Origin: Doryteuthis pealeii
Taxonomy: Eukaryota; Mollusca; Cephalopoda; Myopsida; Loliginidae
Reading direction: 5' to 3'
Length of the DNA: 64,000 nucleotides
NCBI GenBank assembly: GCA_023376005.1
Contig: CM042142.1
Location: 51,674,284-51,738,283 of the forward strand
Part shown: piece after piece, positions 52,329-63,775 of the stretch
Position numbering within the stretch: the first letter of the stretch is position 1
Layout: each line of letters begins with the position of its first letter
The notes under the pieces: model-generated
Told to the model about the DNA's origin: nothing
What the model saw: only the letters and a program-made list of their open reading frames with translations
Databases searched by the model: none
Position numbers and translations under genes: made by a program

Positions 52329-52625
52329 TCCCAATTTTCATGGTAGAGCACTGTAGGGAGACATTAATTGAAATTTCACCATTTAGCATAAGCATTTACT
52401 CGCCTGCTGTTTACAGACTAGAGTTCTCTGGTGATTGTAAAAACATATATCCTGTAAGCATGTATCAATTAATTGTTCACCCGGACTGACAGTCGCTGTC
52501 GGCTGTAAGGGTAAGGAAATTGGTTAACGAAAACTCTGTCGGGTTTCGCTCCTGGTTAGAGGTAGCTGTTAAAAGGTCGAGCCGCACTGATGAGACGTAA
52601 ACGTCAAAACACGTGTCTGTGGATG
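52326..52625 (+). mobile_element. SINE-like element with hammerhead (copy 5)
   Basis: The body resembles 8220-8400 (ATGTATCAATTAATTGTTC, AGAGTTCTCTGGTGATTGT). tRNA-like region: GGCTGTAAGGGTAAGG and CGGGTTTCGCTCCTGG. Hammerhead 52582-52622, then (TA)n(TG)n. Confidence 0.7.
52582..52622 (+). ncRNA. Hammerhead ribozyme, G12 changed
   Basis: Stem I CCGCA/TGTGG (one G-U), core CTGATGA, stem II GACGT-AA-ACGTC and ACACGTGTC cleavage segment intact, but GAAA is AAAA (52606-52609), as in copy 4. Probably inactive. Confidence 0.65.
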
Positions 52626-52642
52626 AGGACTATATATATATG

Positions 52643-52681
<39 letters not shown>

Positions 52682-53844
52682 CTTTCTTTTGTTCTTTCTT
52701 CCTATGTATCTATTTGTTCCCTTTCTTTCTTAATTCCCACCTATTTATCGATCCCAATTTGTTCATATCTATCTATCTATCTATCTATCTCCTTCCTTCC
52801 TTCCTTTTAGTATCTGTCAATCCTCAGAGATGCTGATAGGTACGCGTCCTGCGTCCCTGACGCACAGAAATCTAAAGGACTCAGTAAAATCGTGTTCAAG
52901 TGTTTTCTTTTTTTTCTTTTTTTTTTTCGCTCACCATTTCAAGCTAACTGTAAATACATTTCAATAGTTTCTTAGAAACAAATTAAACAGGATAGGTTAC
53001 AAGATAGGAGTTAGACGGCTTTAGTTGGGACCCATAAATCTACCAGGGAACTCATTCAAAGCAAATATATGCGTCCTAGGACGCACTAAATCAAAAAGCA
53101 ATCAGCATCACTGAATCCTAATCTACTCTTATCTATCTATCAATCTATCAATCTATCTCAGTCCGTTTAAATCTATCTATCTATCCTAGTTTCTCTTTCT
53201 TACTTCCTTCATCATTCTTATTTAGGAATCCTTATCTGATTATACCTATATATCTATCAATCTATCTATCTATCTATCTATCTACCTCGGTCTGTTCATT
53301 TCAATCTATCTATCTATGCCTTAACAATATTTTCCCTTCTAAGCTTCCAGTCACACCGGATTATGTAAGCTGACAATATGATTACAGAACAATAAAAGAG
53401 AAAGCTGAATAGCATTACAAAAGGCAGAAGGATCAGAAATTCTCGCCAGCAAACGGATTGCATTCATTTGCCTTTAAAAACTAATCAATCATCTTAAGAC
53501 AGATACAATACTAACAACCAACAGCAAACGTAATCCGACCTTCCATCGCCACTTGTTTACGTTGTTGTTCCTTCCCGCTCTTTCTAATGAGATTGGCCAG
53601 TTTCGACTGAAAAGTCGGCCATCTTTTTTTAAAAACCTTATGGGTTCGAGAGGGAAAGAAGCTGACCCTATTTCTCGCGCAAAATCACTCCACCACGGGG
53701 ACTGTCACTTGTATATTGTACTAAGAGATTCTGATTTTTTTTTTTAATTATCCTTTTATAACTTGAGATGATACTGATGCATGTATTAAGGAAAGAGTGA
53801 AGAATTCAAATGAGCGTTTCATTGTGTTATTTTCATTATTATTA
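52626..53844. other. Microsatellite-rich unassigned DNA
   Basis: (TG)n 52650-52678, (CTAT)n 52768-52790, 53128-53195 and 53254-53325. No coding region recognised; the short frame at 53553-53747 has no domain. Confidence 0.5.
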
Positions 53845-54180
53845 ATAGTATAAAAAAACACCCTCTGGGCGGTGTAAAGATTACTTTTTAAAGATATTGC
53901 CAGCGGGAGGTAGGAGTTAAAACTTCAATGTCAGAGGGTTTGTATCATAAGTAAGTAAAATCATCAAATTTAAAGGAGTAAAAAAATAAAAATTTGAAAT
54001 GAAAACTTAGTTCTTTGAAATAAAATGTTGCTTGCATCTGTTAACTATTCATTGAATAATTATTTTGAAAATTTTACACAAAAATTTTACACAAAAAGAT
54101 ATGTATTTATTTATTTGTAAACTTTTTAGTTAACCTCTAGTTACTGAAAAAAGGAGCGAGAGTAAAAAATAATTTTACAT
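53845..54180 (-). mobile_element. Helitron family III, minus-strand fragment
   Basis: ACACCCTCTGGGCGGTGT at 53860-53877 is the inverted family III hairpin. The following text (AAAGATATTGCC, AAATTTAAAGGAGTAAAAAA, TACAAAGAT-type blocks) matches 200-390 inverted. The 5' end is not clear. Confidence 0.55.
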
Positions 54181-54239
54181 TTTTACTCAAAGTGTATATA
54201 ATACAAGTGTATATAATGCAAGGTTGTTTTTTATTCTAC

Positions 54240-54943
54240 GTATTGACGATTTTGGGTAAGTGACAGAGTCTCCTCGTGTCTCCAGGACTCTTCTAAGTAT
54301 TCTAGCCGATCTTAACAGTGCTTTAGTTTGGATGGTCTCGATTCTTCCTCTGATTTCCAATTCTCCCAAATTATTTTCTAGAGCTTTGGGGACCGTTCCA
54401 CGGCACCAATTACAATTGGTACGACCTTCACCTTCATGTTCCACACTTTCCTCAGTTCTCTGGCAAGGTCCAAGTATTTGTCTATCTTTTCGCTTTCTTT
54501 CATTTTCGCTCGGCGGTCGACCAGGACGGTAAAATCAACGAGATGACAGGTTCTCCTTTTCTTGTCGAGCAGTACTAGGTCCAGTCTCCTGGCCGGGATT
54601 AGATTATCCGTCTGTACACGAAGTTCCAGAGTTTTTCATATCCACCTTAACCGGCGGTTCACTGGCGGCTGAGTGACAGAAAGTCTCCTCAGGTCTCCTG
54701 GACTCTTCTGGTATTCTAGCCGATCTTAACAATGCTGTAGTTTGGATGGTCTCGATTCTTCTACTGATTTCCAATTCATCCAAATTCTTTTCTAGACCCT
54801 GGGGATCGTTCCAAGAGCACTAATTACTATTGGTATGACCTTCACCTTAATGTTCCACAGTTTTCTCAGTTCTCTGGCAAGGTCCATGTATTTGTCTATC
54901 TTTTCGCTTTCTTTCACTTTCACTCGGTGGTCGGCAGGGACGG

Positions 54944-54984
<41 letters not shown>

Positions 54985-55430
54985 CACTCCTTTTGAGTTT
55001 TTCACATCAGCTAACGCTGATGGTATTTCACTGGAGTCTCAGTGATAACAAGTCTCCTCAGGTCTCCAGGACTCTTCTGAATATTCTAGCCGATTGCGGC
55101 AGTGCAGTAGTCTGGATGGTCTCAATTCTTTCTCTGATTTCCAAATTCTCCAGTCTTTTTTCCAGGTCTCTTCTAAGTGTACCAACTACTGGTATCACTT
55201 TCACTCTCATATTACACAGTTTTTTCACTCTCTGACAAGGTCCAGGTATTTATCCATCTTTTAATTTTCCTTCAGCTTCACCCTGTGATCTGCTGGAACC
55301 GGAAAGTCCACTAATTGACACGTTCTCTTTTTTTTTCTTTTTTTTTTTTTCTTAATCAACACTAGGTCTGGTCACCTGGCTGGATAGGGTGATCCGTCTT
55401 CATCTCAAAGTCCCAGAGAATGTTATGCGT
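54240..55430 (-). pseudogene. LINE type B, three tandem C-terminal fragments
   Basis: Three minus-strand copies: about 54240-54640, 54665-54945 and 55010-55430. Copy 1 reads EKIDKYLDLARELRKVWNMK, PIVIGAVER..KALENNLGE, then LEIRGRIETIQTKALLRSAR and ILRRVLETRGD, the usual end of this ORF2. Each copy has frameshifts, and each is 5'-truncated at a similar place. A 42-bp (AAT)n on the minus strand (54943-54984) is the tail of copy 3. Confidence 0.75.
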
Positions 55431-56110
55431 TTCATTCTCATTATTATTATTATCATTAGTTTGTTGGGCATCCTTGGATATCTCCTTCTTTTAGTCTCTT
55501 TTCGCATCAACCTTAGAATAAAAATCTTTGCACAGAACATAAACACTATTTAGCTAATATCTATATACAATCAATTCTGTTAATTAGTTCCCCAATAGTC
55601 CCCAAAATGCCCTCCTTAGACTAGGAAATGGACTCATCGAGTCAAATCTGGACGACTTTTTGATAGCGCTAATACCCTCGGGATAGGTATGCATCGAACA
55701 ACTCTCTCGTGAACGTAGACCCCCACAAACAATAATTCATTTGAAAATTATAGTGAAAATAATTTAATTTTCTTAGTTTCTAAGAATCTTAAAGGAAATG
55801 CTCTAAGGAAAATCACGCTTTAATGTGCCGTTTTTTGCTGTGTCGTTGTTCCATTCCTATTGTTACGTAGATATGTTGGTTTAAAGTGCAAGTAAAACTC
55901 ATTGTTATTGCGTTAACCTCGCAAGTTGTTAACAGTGAGTTCAGTGCTCTTTTCATGACCCACAAAATTAACTTGATATCAGATTCGCTTTGTATTGTCT
56001 TCAACCCTGGACCCTGTCAGATAGAGGTTGAAAATACGTGTAACAGCCTTTTTATTATTACTACTGTAAGGTAGTTTGGGTTTGGTTTCCTTAAGTTTAA
56101 TTCACCCCCT

Positions 56111-56160
<50 letters not shown>

Positions 56161-56500
56161 CCTCTCTCTCTCTCCCCACCCTCTTTCTCTCTCTATCTCT
56201 CTATCTATCCATCAATGTATTTATCTATGCATTGATCTTATTCTCTTTACTCCATCAACTATTATAATATGCTAACAACGAGACATTTTGATCAGGAACG
56301 GACAAAATACAGGGATGTGGTTTCATGCCTTTACTAAGAGTTGTAGTCCTGAGTTCTGTTCATAGCTATGTATCTACTTTGTTTCTTTGTTTATATTGTG
56401 GTGAGACGGAAGTTAACGCTTTGAAAGCAGAAATAAAATGACGAAAATAAGAAGTCTGCGCATAGGATCAGCGCAGGTTGAAATAAAATACAGAAATATC
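55431..56500. other. Unrecognised; (TC)n
   Basis: (ATT)n 55439-55460, (TC)n 56107-56215. Near 55655-55700 a phrase similar to SINE B (AGCGCTAATACCCTCGGGAT) occurs. No gene seen. Confidence 0.45.
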
Positions 56501-56880
56501 AAAAATGATAAATTTCAACCAATCAGAAGCGTTCGCGCCTAAGAAAATAGAAGTTTTAAAAAAAGACCGATTTCGATCCTAGGGAGTCCTATAAAATAGC
56601 AAAGGTTTTCAAAGAACAGTTCAGAAGATAAACTTATGCCTAATTAGTCCAGGTCGCTCGACTCCGAAATATTTGCCTACCGCTGAATGTATTACAAGCT
56701 ATATCTTTTCTATATAAGTTACTTCACTGCTGATATGTTGAGCATTACTCTTTCTTTCTCATTTGGAGTTAACTCAACACTTTCTGTTTCTAATCACATG
56801 AACTTTTTTTTTAAATCATATTTTGCAGGACTTGGATCAGTATCCTTGACTACTGTAATCTATTTGTTTTAATACTGTTG
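56501..56880 (+). promoter_or_regulatory. Possible Pol II core promoter or LTR-like region
   Basis: CCAAT at 56519-56523 is followed 67 bp later by TATAAAAT (56590-56597), and about 30 bp after that by TCAGAAG, a possible initiator. This could be a gene promoter or the U3/R part of an LTR; I could not find matching LTR ends or a gene downstream. Confidence 0.3.
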
Positions 56881-57218
56881 AGTAAGTGGACGCCATCCTT
56901 GGTTCCAGTTGTAAAAGACTTAAAGTAAACAACAATAAGTCCTTGTGGATAGTGTCCTTTAGGTCCGACGTCCTAGATGATCCCAGTGTCAATTATCAGG
57001 CCTCAGGAATCTTTCCCAGGTCACAGTCAAGGACTATAGTAGAAGTGACTACTCGCCTCATGCCTTATATACAACAAATTCCACAAATACAAATATCACT
57101 TGTTGATTTATGAGTTATTTGTTTTTCTGCCTTAATATATGTGACCTTATGGTGTGTTTTTTTATAATTACCAATATATATATATCCACTCATTACAACC
57201 ACCATAATATCAACCCTA

Positions 57219-57253
<35 letters not shown>

Positions 57254-57321
57254 CTTTTCTTCTTTCTCTTCTTTTCCGTCCCTCCTTCTTTCCTTCGTTC
57301 CTTTTTTCCTATTCATCAATC
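56881..57321 (+). other. Open frame of unknown meaning, (CTAT)n
   Basis: The 75-codon frame 56886-57113 (VNYQASGIFPRSQSRTIVEV, then TTRLMPYIQQIPQIQISLVD) is not simple-sequence. I recognise no family. (CTAT)n 57220-57254. Confidence 0.3.
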
Positions 57322-57545
57322 ATGCTGGAGAAGCAAGGATGAATTCATAAGTGACGTTCTTTCATGGAAACCAACATATGGGCATACCAGTGAAAGTCGC
57401 CCAGCAAAAACCTACATTGATCAGTTCAGTGTAGATACTGGAATCTGCGCACATGACCTCCCGAGAGCAATCAGTGATAGGGACGGTTGGTGAGAGCTTG
57501 TCACGGATATCCGTGCTACAAGCACGAAATGATGATAATGATGAT
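57322..57545 (+). pseudogene. LINE type A C-terminal fragment
   Basis: Encodes CWRSKDEFISDVLSWKPTYG, then HTSESRPAKTYIDQFSVDTG and ICAHDLPRAISDRDGW, then ATGGATATCCGTG-like 3' text and a GATGAT tail. The frame is intact for about 60 codons. Confidence 0.75.
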
Positions 57546-57639
57546 CTGTTAAGATCTACTAATTATTTCCTTCTTTCTCTTCATTTTCATCCTTCTTTCA
57601 TTCATTCCTTTCTTCCTATTTATAATCCTAATTTGTTCA

Positions 57640-57669
<30 letters not shown>

Positions 57670-57670
<1 letters not shown>

Positions 57671-57990
57671 TCTGACAACTGGGAAAAGCTGGCATTGAAA
57701 GAACTGACTGGAGAATTCATGTGGATGATGGCTGTACACTTCGAAAGGGATACACCTGTCATATTGGAGAGAATATGAAGGGTTGGAAATGTCAGACATG
57801 TGGTCGAATTCTGCTTTCTAAGGTTGGATATGTCAATCATAGGAAATCTCATCAGGGACAATTCATGCAAACTCCAGGAACAAACAATGTGTCTTGTGCA
57901 ATCTGTAACAAAGTCTGTAAGTCAGCTTCTGGTCTTAAGAGACACATGGTGGTGCATAAGTATAGAATTTTATCATCTGATACAACGGGA
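57670..57990 (+). pseudogene. LINE ORF2 C-terminus with two C2H2 fingers
   Basis: WEKLALKELTG region at 57680, then DDGCTLRKGYTCHIGENMKG and two zinc fingers: WKCQTCGRILLSKVGYVNHR then KSH, and VSCAICNKVCKSASGLKRHM then VVH, each C-x2-C-x12-H-x3-H. It is one open frame of about 100 codons, ending at 58059 after a shift near 57990. The same architecture, shorter, is at 28885-29100. (CTAT)n lies immediately upstream, so the fragment is 5'-truncated. Confidence 0.75.
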
Positions 57991-58059
57991 AGGACATCCT
58001 ATTCGCATCAAACTTTGTGGATCTGCAGCGGGTTTGATGAGTCATTTGAGGGCTCATGA

Positions 58060-58317
58060 GAGGAAAGGTTCTGGTGGTGGGGTTATAGGATTGTGAGGGA
58101 TGGCAGTGCTCTGTAAAGATTATGCTATTGCTATCTATCTATCTATCTACCTATCTATCTATCTATCCTTCATTACACTACATCATGACTTCTTTTGTTT
58201 TCTTTGTTTTCCTTCTTTCTTTCTTTTCTATCAACCCTAATCTGTCTACCCTTTTCTTCTATCCCTTCTTTTTGTCCCTCTTTTCTTCCTTTCCATCTAT
58301 CGATCTCAATCTGTTCA

Positions 58318-58348
<31 letters not shown>

Positions 58349-58397
58349 TGCTTTGCTTTTCTTTCCACCCTTCTTTCCTTCCTTCTTTCCTTCCTTA
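58060..58397. repeat. (CTAT)n and (CTTT)-rich DNA
   Basis: (CTAT)n at 58132-58168 and 58320-58346, otherwise pyrimidine-rich spacer. Confidence 0.85.
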
Positions 58398-59272
58398 ATC
58401 TCCGTCCTGTGGACTGGGGCTGTAAACTACACCGACTGTACCTCAGCAGAGGGGCAACCCCTCCCCCAATGAGGCCACTTGTTTACTGTGGATGACAACC
58501 TGTGATGCTTAAGAACAGAATCCTACTGTCTGAGTAGTCCATGACATGCAACACTCCACTTTGGCTCTTATTTAGGGAAGACGGTCGGTCAGAGAAGCCC
58601 CATAGATCAATTGGGTGGTTACGTCAAGCCCTAGCACAAATATGATTGTCCCGGCCCTATTACCCTTATAGCAAACTGTTACGATTTTATGGGCCATCCT
58701 TTAGGCTTCAAGCAAGAGCGCTTGTCCAGCGGAAATCCTTGGTAAAGAATCCTTTGGTTGTTCCTTGGTGCTCCTCAGTCTTGCAAGTCCTCCGTCAATG
58801 ATTGCAAATGGACGCCTCTCAGTATCGGGGATTAAGTAGTTAACCAGCCGCGCATTCAGGCTGTTGATTGGCTGAGGTTTAAGCCACGTGACCTCGCTTA
58901 GTCTATAAATTCAAGTGGTGTATTGTAGCACACCTTATATATCAAAATAAATCCAACACAAACCCAACCCTTTTTATCATATATGTGCTAGAAAGCGGCG
59001 GCTGAGGGTCTTAGTGTCCTGAGTATGACGTTAAACTAAATCTCGTAGTGAAGTTTCAATTCTAGAAGTCTATGGAAGTAATGGTAGTATATGTTAGGAT
59101 CCCATCTATGGGTTAAATAGTTTTTTTTTAAATGAGTATTAAAAATGTGTTTAAAATTAAGTTTTTAAAAATTAATAGCTTACAAAAAGGAATAAATAAA
59201 ACAAAATATCTTTTGGTATAAAATAACCCAACAAGGATTGACATGCCGTAAAATCCAATCAACCTTCCAAAC
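58398..59272 (+). mobile_element. Retroposon C interrupted by a solo LTR
   Basis: Starts GTCCTGTGGACTGGGGC near 58405. The body runs to 58676, resumes at 58964 and ends ACATGCCGTAAAATCCAATC at 59272. Confidence 0.8.
58677..58958. mobile_element. Solo LTR, 282 bp, 5-bp TSD
   Basis: Begins TGTTACGATTTTATGG and ends AATAAATCCAACA, so the termini are TGTT/AACA. Flanked by CAAAC (58672-58676 and 58959-58963). Inside are TATAAATTC near 58903 and a polyadenylation signal AATAAA at 58946-58951, so transcription would run on the plus strand. No internal region remains. The superfamily cannot be told from the LTR alone. Confidence 0.8.
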
Positions 59273-59597
59273 TCGTTCTTATGCTTCCGACCTCCGTACC
59301 GATGATCTTCATCAAATTACGTCATGGCTTCTTTTGTGTAAATCCATCTCAGTCTCGTGAATATATCGAAGATGTCTCCCACTGTTTTTGAACAGGTCAA
59401 TGTGCCTAGGATCAATGGATGTGCACATCTGTTTGCAGAACTGAACATTCTCGCGGTTAATGACTCTCAAGAAGAGAGATTAAGTTATTTTAGATTAATT
59501 GGCTGACGTCATTTTTGCGTTTACGCAGTTGAAAATTGTGTGCATCCAATATACAGTAGTTTTCATAAGTAGATACACCACCTAACATCTATCTGTA
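59273..59597. other. No recognised feature
   Basis: About 320 bp with no family match. Confidence 0.4.
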
Positions 59598-59937
59598 TCT
59601 ATACATATATAAAGGGCAGGTGTGTTGTTATGTATGTCCGGAGGAAACTTCGAAAATAATACAATTAATATATGTACACATTAAATATCACCAGGGTTTG
59701 GTTTTTGAGCAAAAGTAATAGGGATTTGATTTATATTCGTGGAGATAATTAAAAAATAAAATTTAAAATGGAATTTTTTTTTTCATTTAATATTTTAGAT
59801 AGTAGACATTAACATTTCTTTTCAGAGTAGCTAGATCAATGCAAGGGCTATTTTTTATATAGGGATTTAAATGGGGGTTCAATTCACGAATTAAAAAATC
59901 CCCCTCTACCCAGGCGACGCCGGGTAGCCGCTTCTAG
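59598..59937 (+). mobile_element. Helitron family II copy
   Basis: 5' TCTATACATATATAAAGGGC at 59598; 3' CAGGCGACGCCGGGTAGCCG then CTTCTAG (59934-59937). Three bases separate it from the next Helitron. Confidence 0.85.
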
Positions 59938-59940
59938 TCT

Positions 59941-60473
59941 TCTTGTTATAATGGAGTGTGTGTCTTTCTATCTGTAACCGAAAATATATCACAACTCAAA
60001 TCACAATTCCCTTAGTTATTTTCGTTACTTTCTGATTTTATTTTTATTTAAACCTTAATTATTACTAAAATTGTTTTACATTATTAAAACTGTTATAACA
60101 TGCAATTGTATTTATATAACAACAAGATAGCGGTTTACAGTGTGACCGGGAAGGCTAATTTGCATATTGATATTAAAGATTTGATTTTGATAAATATGTG
60201 CTTGGTATTATTGATTTCTAATTGTTTGGTTTTATCTTAATAAATATGAGTAAAAATCTGGTGGATAAATCTTAAATCAACGAAATAGTTAGATTAGGAA
60301 AATTTAGCATTAAGAGAAGTTAAAGTTGTTCTATTTTTCGATCATACACCCCTCTGTTTCAAATCGTTTTATCTGCATTCTTATTTAGTTTCATTAGCCT
60401 TTCTAATTTAATATAATATTTTATTACATTAAAACTTAATTTTTTGCACCCGGAGGGTGCATATACTTGCTAT
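59941..60473 (+). mobile_element. Helitron family I copy
   Basis: 5' TCTTGTTATAATGGAG; hairpin GCACCC-GGA-GGGTGC at 60446-60460; end CTAT (CTAG mutated) at 60470-60473. Shorter than other copies through internal deletions. Confidence 0.8.
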
Positions 60474-60705
60474 TTTAATAAAATATTTAATAAAATATTT
60501 TAATAAATATTTTAATAAAAAACTAATTTTCCTATAAATCAATATATTAGAACTTTTTTCTACTGGTCCCCGTCAACCCAGCGCATGAGTAGCACAGGTC
60601 TGTGCGGTAAAAGGAAGAGCTGGCGGCAGGTTAGGCGCTCCACCTCAGTAAAAACAATCTACCTGGTCTATTTATTATCAACCTATATAGCATTGAACTG
60701 CTATA
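60474..60705 (+). repeat. Spacer with SINE A fragment
   Basis: 60566-60668: CCCCGTCAACCCAGCGCATG, TGTGCGGTAAAAGGAAGAGC, CGCTCCACCTCAG, the middle of SINE A without head or tail. Confidence 0.6.
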
Positions 60706-61206
60706 TCTTATTATAATGGACATTCGATGTATATAACCGAAACTACGTCACTACTTATGTCACAATACTCTCAGGAATTACGTAAGTTTATCAATGAGTA
60801 TTTAATTTATAGTTAAAATCATGAATATACATAGAATAATAAATATTATTTATTAACGAGGTCTCTATAAAAATCTGAGTTTGATTTAGTACTTTTAAAA
60901 TCCTGCAATGTATCTTATATATCACTAAGAAATAAAAGTTTACATAATATATGGCGTGGTTAATTTGCATACTGATTTTAACATAATTATTCGGTGTTGT
61001 TGATCTTTAATATTATTGTTGTATTCTCCAACATATCAAAATCAGTCTATGAATGATTATTATATAGAAACCAACTAGAATATAAATAAAATAAGTGTAA
61101 CCTTTTTATATGAGTTCTTGTTTAATTTTGTTAGTCTTTCTAATTTAATATGTTTCATTACAATAAGACTTGAATACTTACGCCTAGAGGGGCATATTCT
61201 TGCTAG
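60706..61206 (+). mobile_element. Helitron, diverged family I
   Basis: 5' TCTTATTATAATGGAC at 60706; 3' GCCT-AGA-GGGGC-type hairpin near 61182-61193, TATTCTTG and CTAG at 61203-61206. The middle is largely different from family I, so it is a subfamily. Confidence 0.65.
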
Positions 61207-61270
61207 TGTTGATAATCGATCATATGGAAATCTGATCTTTCTGATTAGATAAAGCAAGAATTCTGATGAT

Positions 61271-61311
<41 letters not shown>

Positions 61312-61315
61312 GAAC
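61207..61315 (+). pseudogene. LINE type A fragment with (GAT)n tail
   Basis: AATCGATCATATGGAAATCTG then ATAAAGCAAGAATTCT correspond to the RLS.IWKSDLSDKIKQEFF segment of type A, joined directly to (GAT)n (61263-61312). Confidence 0.6.
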
Positions 61316-61668
61316 ATATCAACTGAATGTTTTCGAATGCCTGTCTTCTTATTTATTAAACTCTCGGGCGTAACTTTTAAAACAAAATTTAACAAAAGAA
61401 CACTAAACTCACTGTTAACGACATGCGAGATTAAGGCATTGACAATGCTTTGACTTGCACTTTAAAACCGACCAACTGCACAATTGTCACCTGTCAACAG
61501 GCGACCTTGGCATAACTTTCTACCATTTCAATAAATCATGTTTACAAAACTGTCCGTTTGATGCATGACCTCATTACGGAAAATCGTTAAATTCAAGCCG
61601 CTTTCACATACAGAATCAGTCAGCTAGGTTAACTGAGACACATGCATATTTTCACCTGCTCCAGGTTG
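61316..61668. other. No recognised feature
   Basis: Unassigned DNA. Confidence 0.4.
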
Positions 61669-62322
61669 GGTGGTTAGTTGGTTAGTTGGTTGGTTGGTTA
61701 GTTTTACAGCATGTCAAACCTTGTTGGGTTATTTTATGCTGAAGACATTTTGTTTTATTCATTCTTGAATTTTTTCAATTTTTTTAAAACTCAATTTTTA
61801 AAACTCAATTTTTAAAACTCAATTTTTAAAACCCATTTTTCTCTATTTAACACCTAGATGGGAACATAACAGGTACTATCACTTTGGGTCAGAGTGGACC
61901 TAGGAGTAATGGTGATGAAGGAATATTCTATATTCTCCAGAGCTCCAAAACTGGAACTTCCCTATTAGATAGTTTAATGCCATACCCAGGACATTAAGAC
62001 TCCCACATCACCATCTTCTAGCACATATGATAAAAAGGGTTGAGGCTTGTCATAAGGGCAAGAGGATTGGGACAATCCTACAGGTGATATGATATGACAT
62101 GACCAGCTGATTGATCGGAGGGGTCTCTCTGACCGCCCGTCTAGCCTATGTAAGGGCCAAAGTGGAATGTTGCCTATCATGGACTGCTCAGTCACCAGGA
62201 TTCCATCTTTAAGCATCACGGGCTGCAAACATACGACCAGCAACATTGGAATGGGGTGATTATGCCCCTCGGCGCATGTACGGTCGGTGTATTCTACAGT
62301 TCCAGCCGACAAGGGGTCGGTT
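61669..62322 (-). mobile_element. Retroposon C, full copy with internal short repeats
   Basis: (GGTT)n tail at 61673-61702. AAAACTCAATTTTT is repeated three to four times at 61785-61835, lengthening the A/T region. 5' end TTCCAGCCGACAAGG at the right. Confidence 0.8.
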
Positions 62323-62761
62323 CTTCGAGCCCAGCTGAGAAAAGAGAATGCTGATTTTCAAGGAGAACAGGGTATGGACACTTGGATTCTTGGTACCACA
62401 AAATCAACCCTACCTTCTCTATTTCTCGCTTTTTTGGCTTTGTTCCCATCTGAACGTGGCTGGCTCGATATTCAGATTCAGTCGAAAGCCGAAATAAAAA
62501 CCAATAGATGTGCCAAAAGTCAACGCCAAAGAGTTAACCTTTGCTTTGAGATTGATATTATCGGACCAATGCCGAATGAGAGCGTTAAGTATATACGAGA
62601 GCGTAGTCACACTTAAATATAAAACACAATCTAACGTGGTTTATACCAGTTGTGCCTAAAAGGAAACCGAACTCGCATTTATCAAGACAATAAAATTCGA
62701 GGCTTAGAATACGCTGGCCGTGTTGTATACTGGGACATAAAATGTTTCGGTATACTTGCAC
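62323..62761. other. Unrecognised; open frame of unknown meaning
   Basis: The plus-strand frame 62320-62616 (RAQLRKENADFQGEQGMDTW, then LGTTKSTLPSLFLAF) has no recognised domain, and its start lies in retroposon C. Probably not a gene. Confidence 0.35.
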
Positions 62762-63005
62762 ATGCAGGGGACGGTTTAGCTCAGTCGGTAGAGCACCCAC
62801 CGAGGAATCGTAAGGTTCCGGGTTCAATACCGGTCCCACTTACTCAGCGTATGAGTAGTACAGATTTGGGTAATCTAATCGGGTAAAGTGGGGAGCTGAT
62901 GGTAGGTGTGGCGCTCCACCTCAGCAAAAACAATCTCGCTGGTCATGTGCTCGCGGAAAGGGGGATATACTCTTTCATTCCGGTTGATACCAACAAGAGA
63001 CCACT
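62762..63005 (+). repeat. SINE A, full copy
   Basis: tRNA-like head GGGGACGGTTTAGCTCAGTC, GGTAGAGC, and canonical B box GGTTCAATACC (62820-62830). GGGAC/GTCCC can form part of an acceptor stem. The body is as in 29766-30000. Confidence 0.8.
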
Positions 63006-63164
63006 ACGTCAACTAGTACATACAAATAAAGGCTCGCATTAACAAATAAGTACTTCGCAACAAAGTGCCTAAGAAATGAGGTCTGAAGTAGACGGTTCTC
63101 TTAATGATCTCCGTAAGGTTTGGTATTTACTTTTACCCTACATCAGGTCGGGGTGCAATACAAT
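63006..63164. other. No recognised feature
   Basis: Short spacer. Confidence 0.4.
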
Positions 63165-63425
63165 GAATGTTTTAGCATTGGAAGCCGCGCACAAACCGAA
63201 GCTCATATGATGGCTTGTGCAAAGATGCGTGAATCCCGTTGGAATTCCCTTTTTAGGGCGCCTCAGGCACCGGGCAATAAACCCAACCCTGTCCCTTTAA
63301 ATCGAGGGGCACTTCCTGTGGGTGACGGCTCCCCTGGGATTACGCGATTAATTTGTCCTGAGGCCGAAGCTGCTAAACCGGAAACCAGGGAAGGCCTCCA
63401 TAATATTCTCCGATTGCTCTAATAA
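63165..63425 (+). repeat. Dispersed repeat D, copy 2
   Basis: GCGCACAAACCGAAGCTCAT, GCGCCTCAGGCACCGGGCAA then TAAACCCAACCC, CTCCCCTGGGATTACGC. Shares these blocks and their spacing with 48838-49105. The 100-residue frame across it is shared only as repeat text. Confidence 0.6.
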
Positions 63426-63479
63426 ATAAGTAGTCTTGGGCCGGTTCATTTACTGACAGAAAAGGTGAGATAGGCTATA

Positions 63480-63775
63480 CACACAGACACACCAAAAACG
63501 TTTTCTGGGTATGACACTAAACTGCATCTGATGTTTCCAGTTCTATTGCTCTGGAGAGTGTAGACTACCCCTTTATTGCCACTTCCTGGTTCGTTCTGAC
63601 CCGGGGTGGTAGTACCTATTAGGGTCCCATCCATGGGTTAAATAAAAAAAATTGTGTTTTAAAAAATTGACTTTAAAAAATTGAGTACCCATCAAGAATA
63701 AATAGAACAAAACGTCTTCGACATAAAATAACCCAACAAGGGTTGACATGCCGTAATATCTAAACAACCAACCGA
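63480..63775 (+). mobile_element. Retroposon C 3' half
   Basis: From TGGGTATGACACTAAACTGC through CCATGGGTTAAATA to GGGTTGACATGCCGTAATAT and the (AACC) tail; 5'-truncated. Confidence 0.75.
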
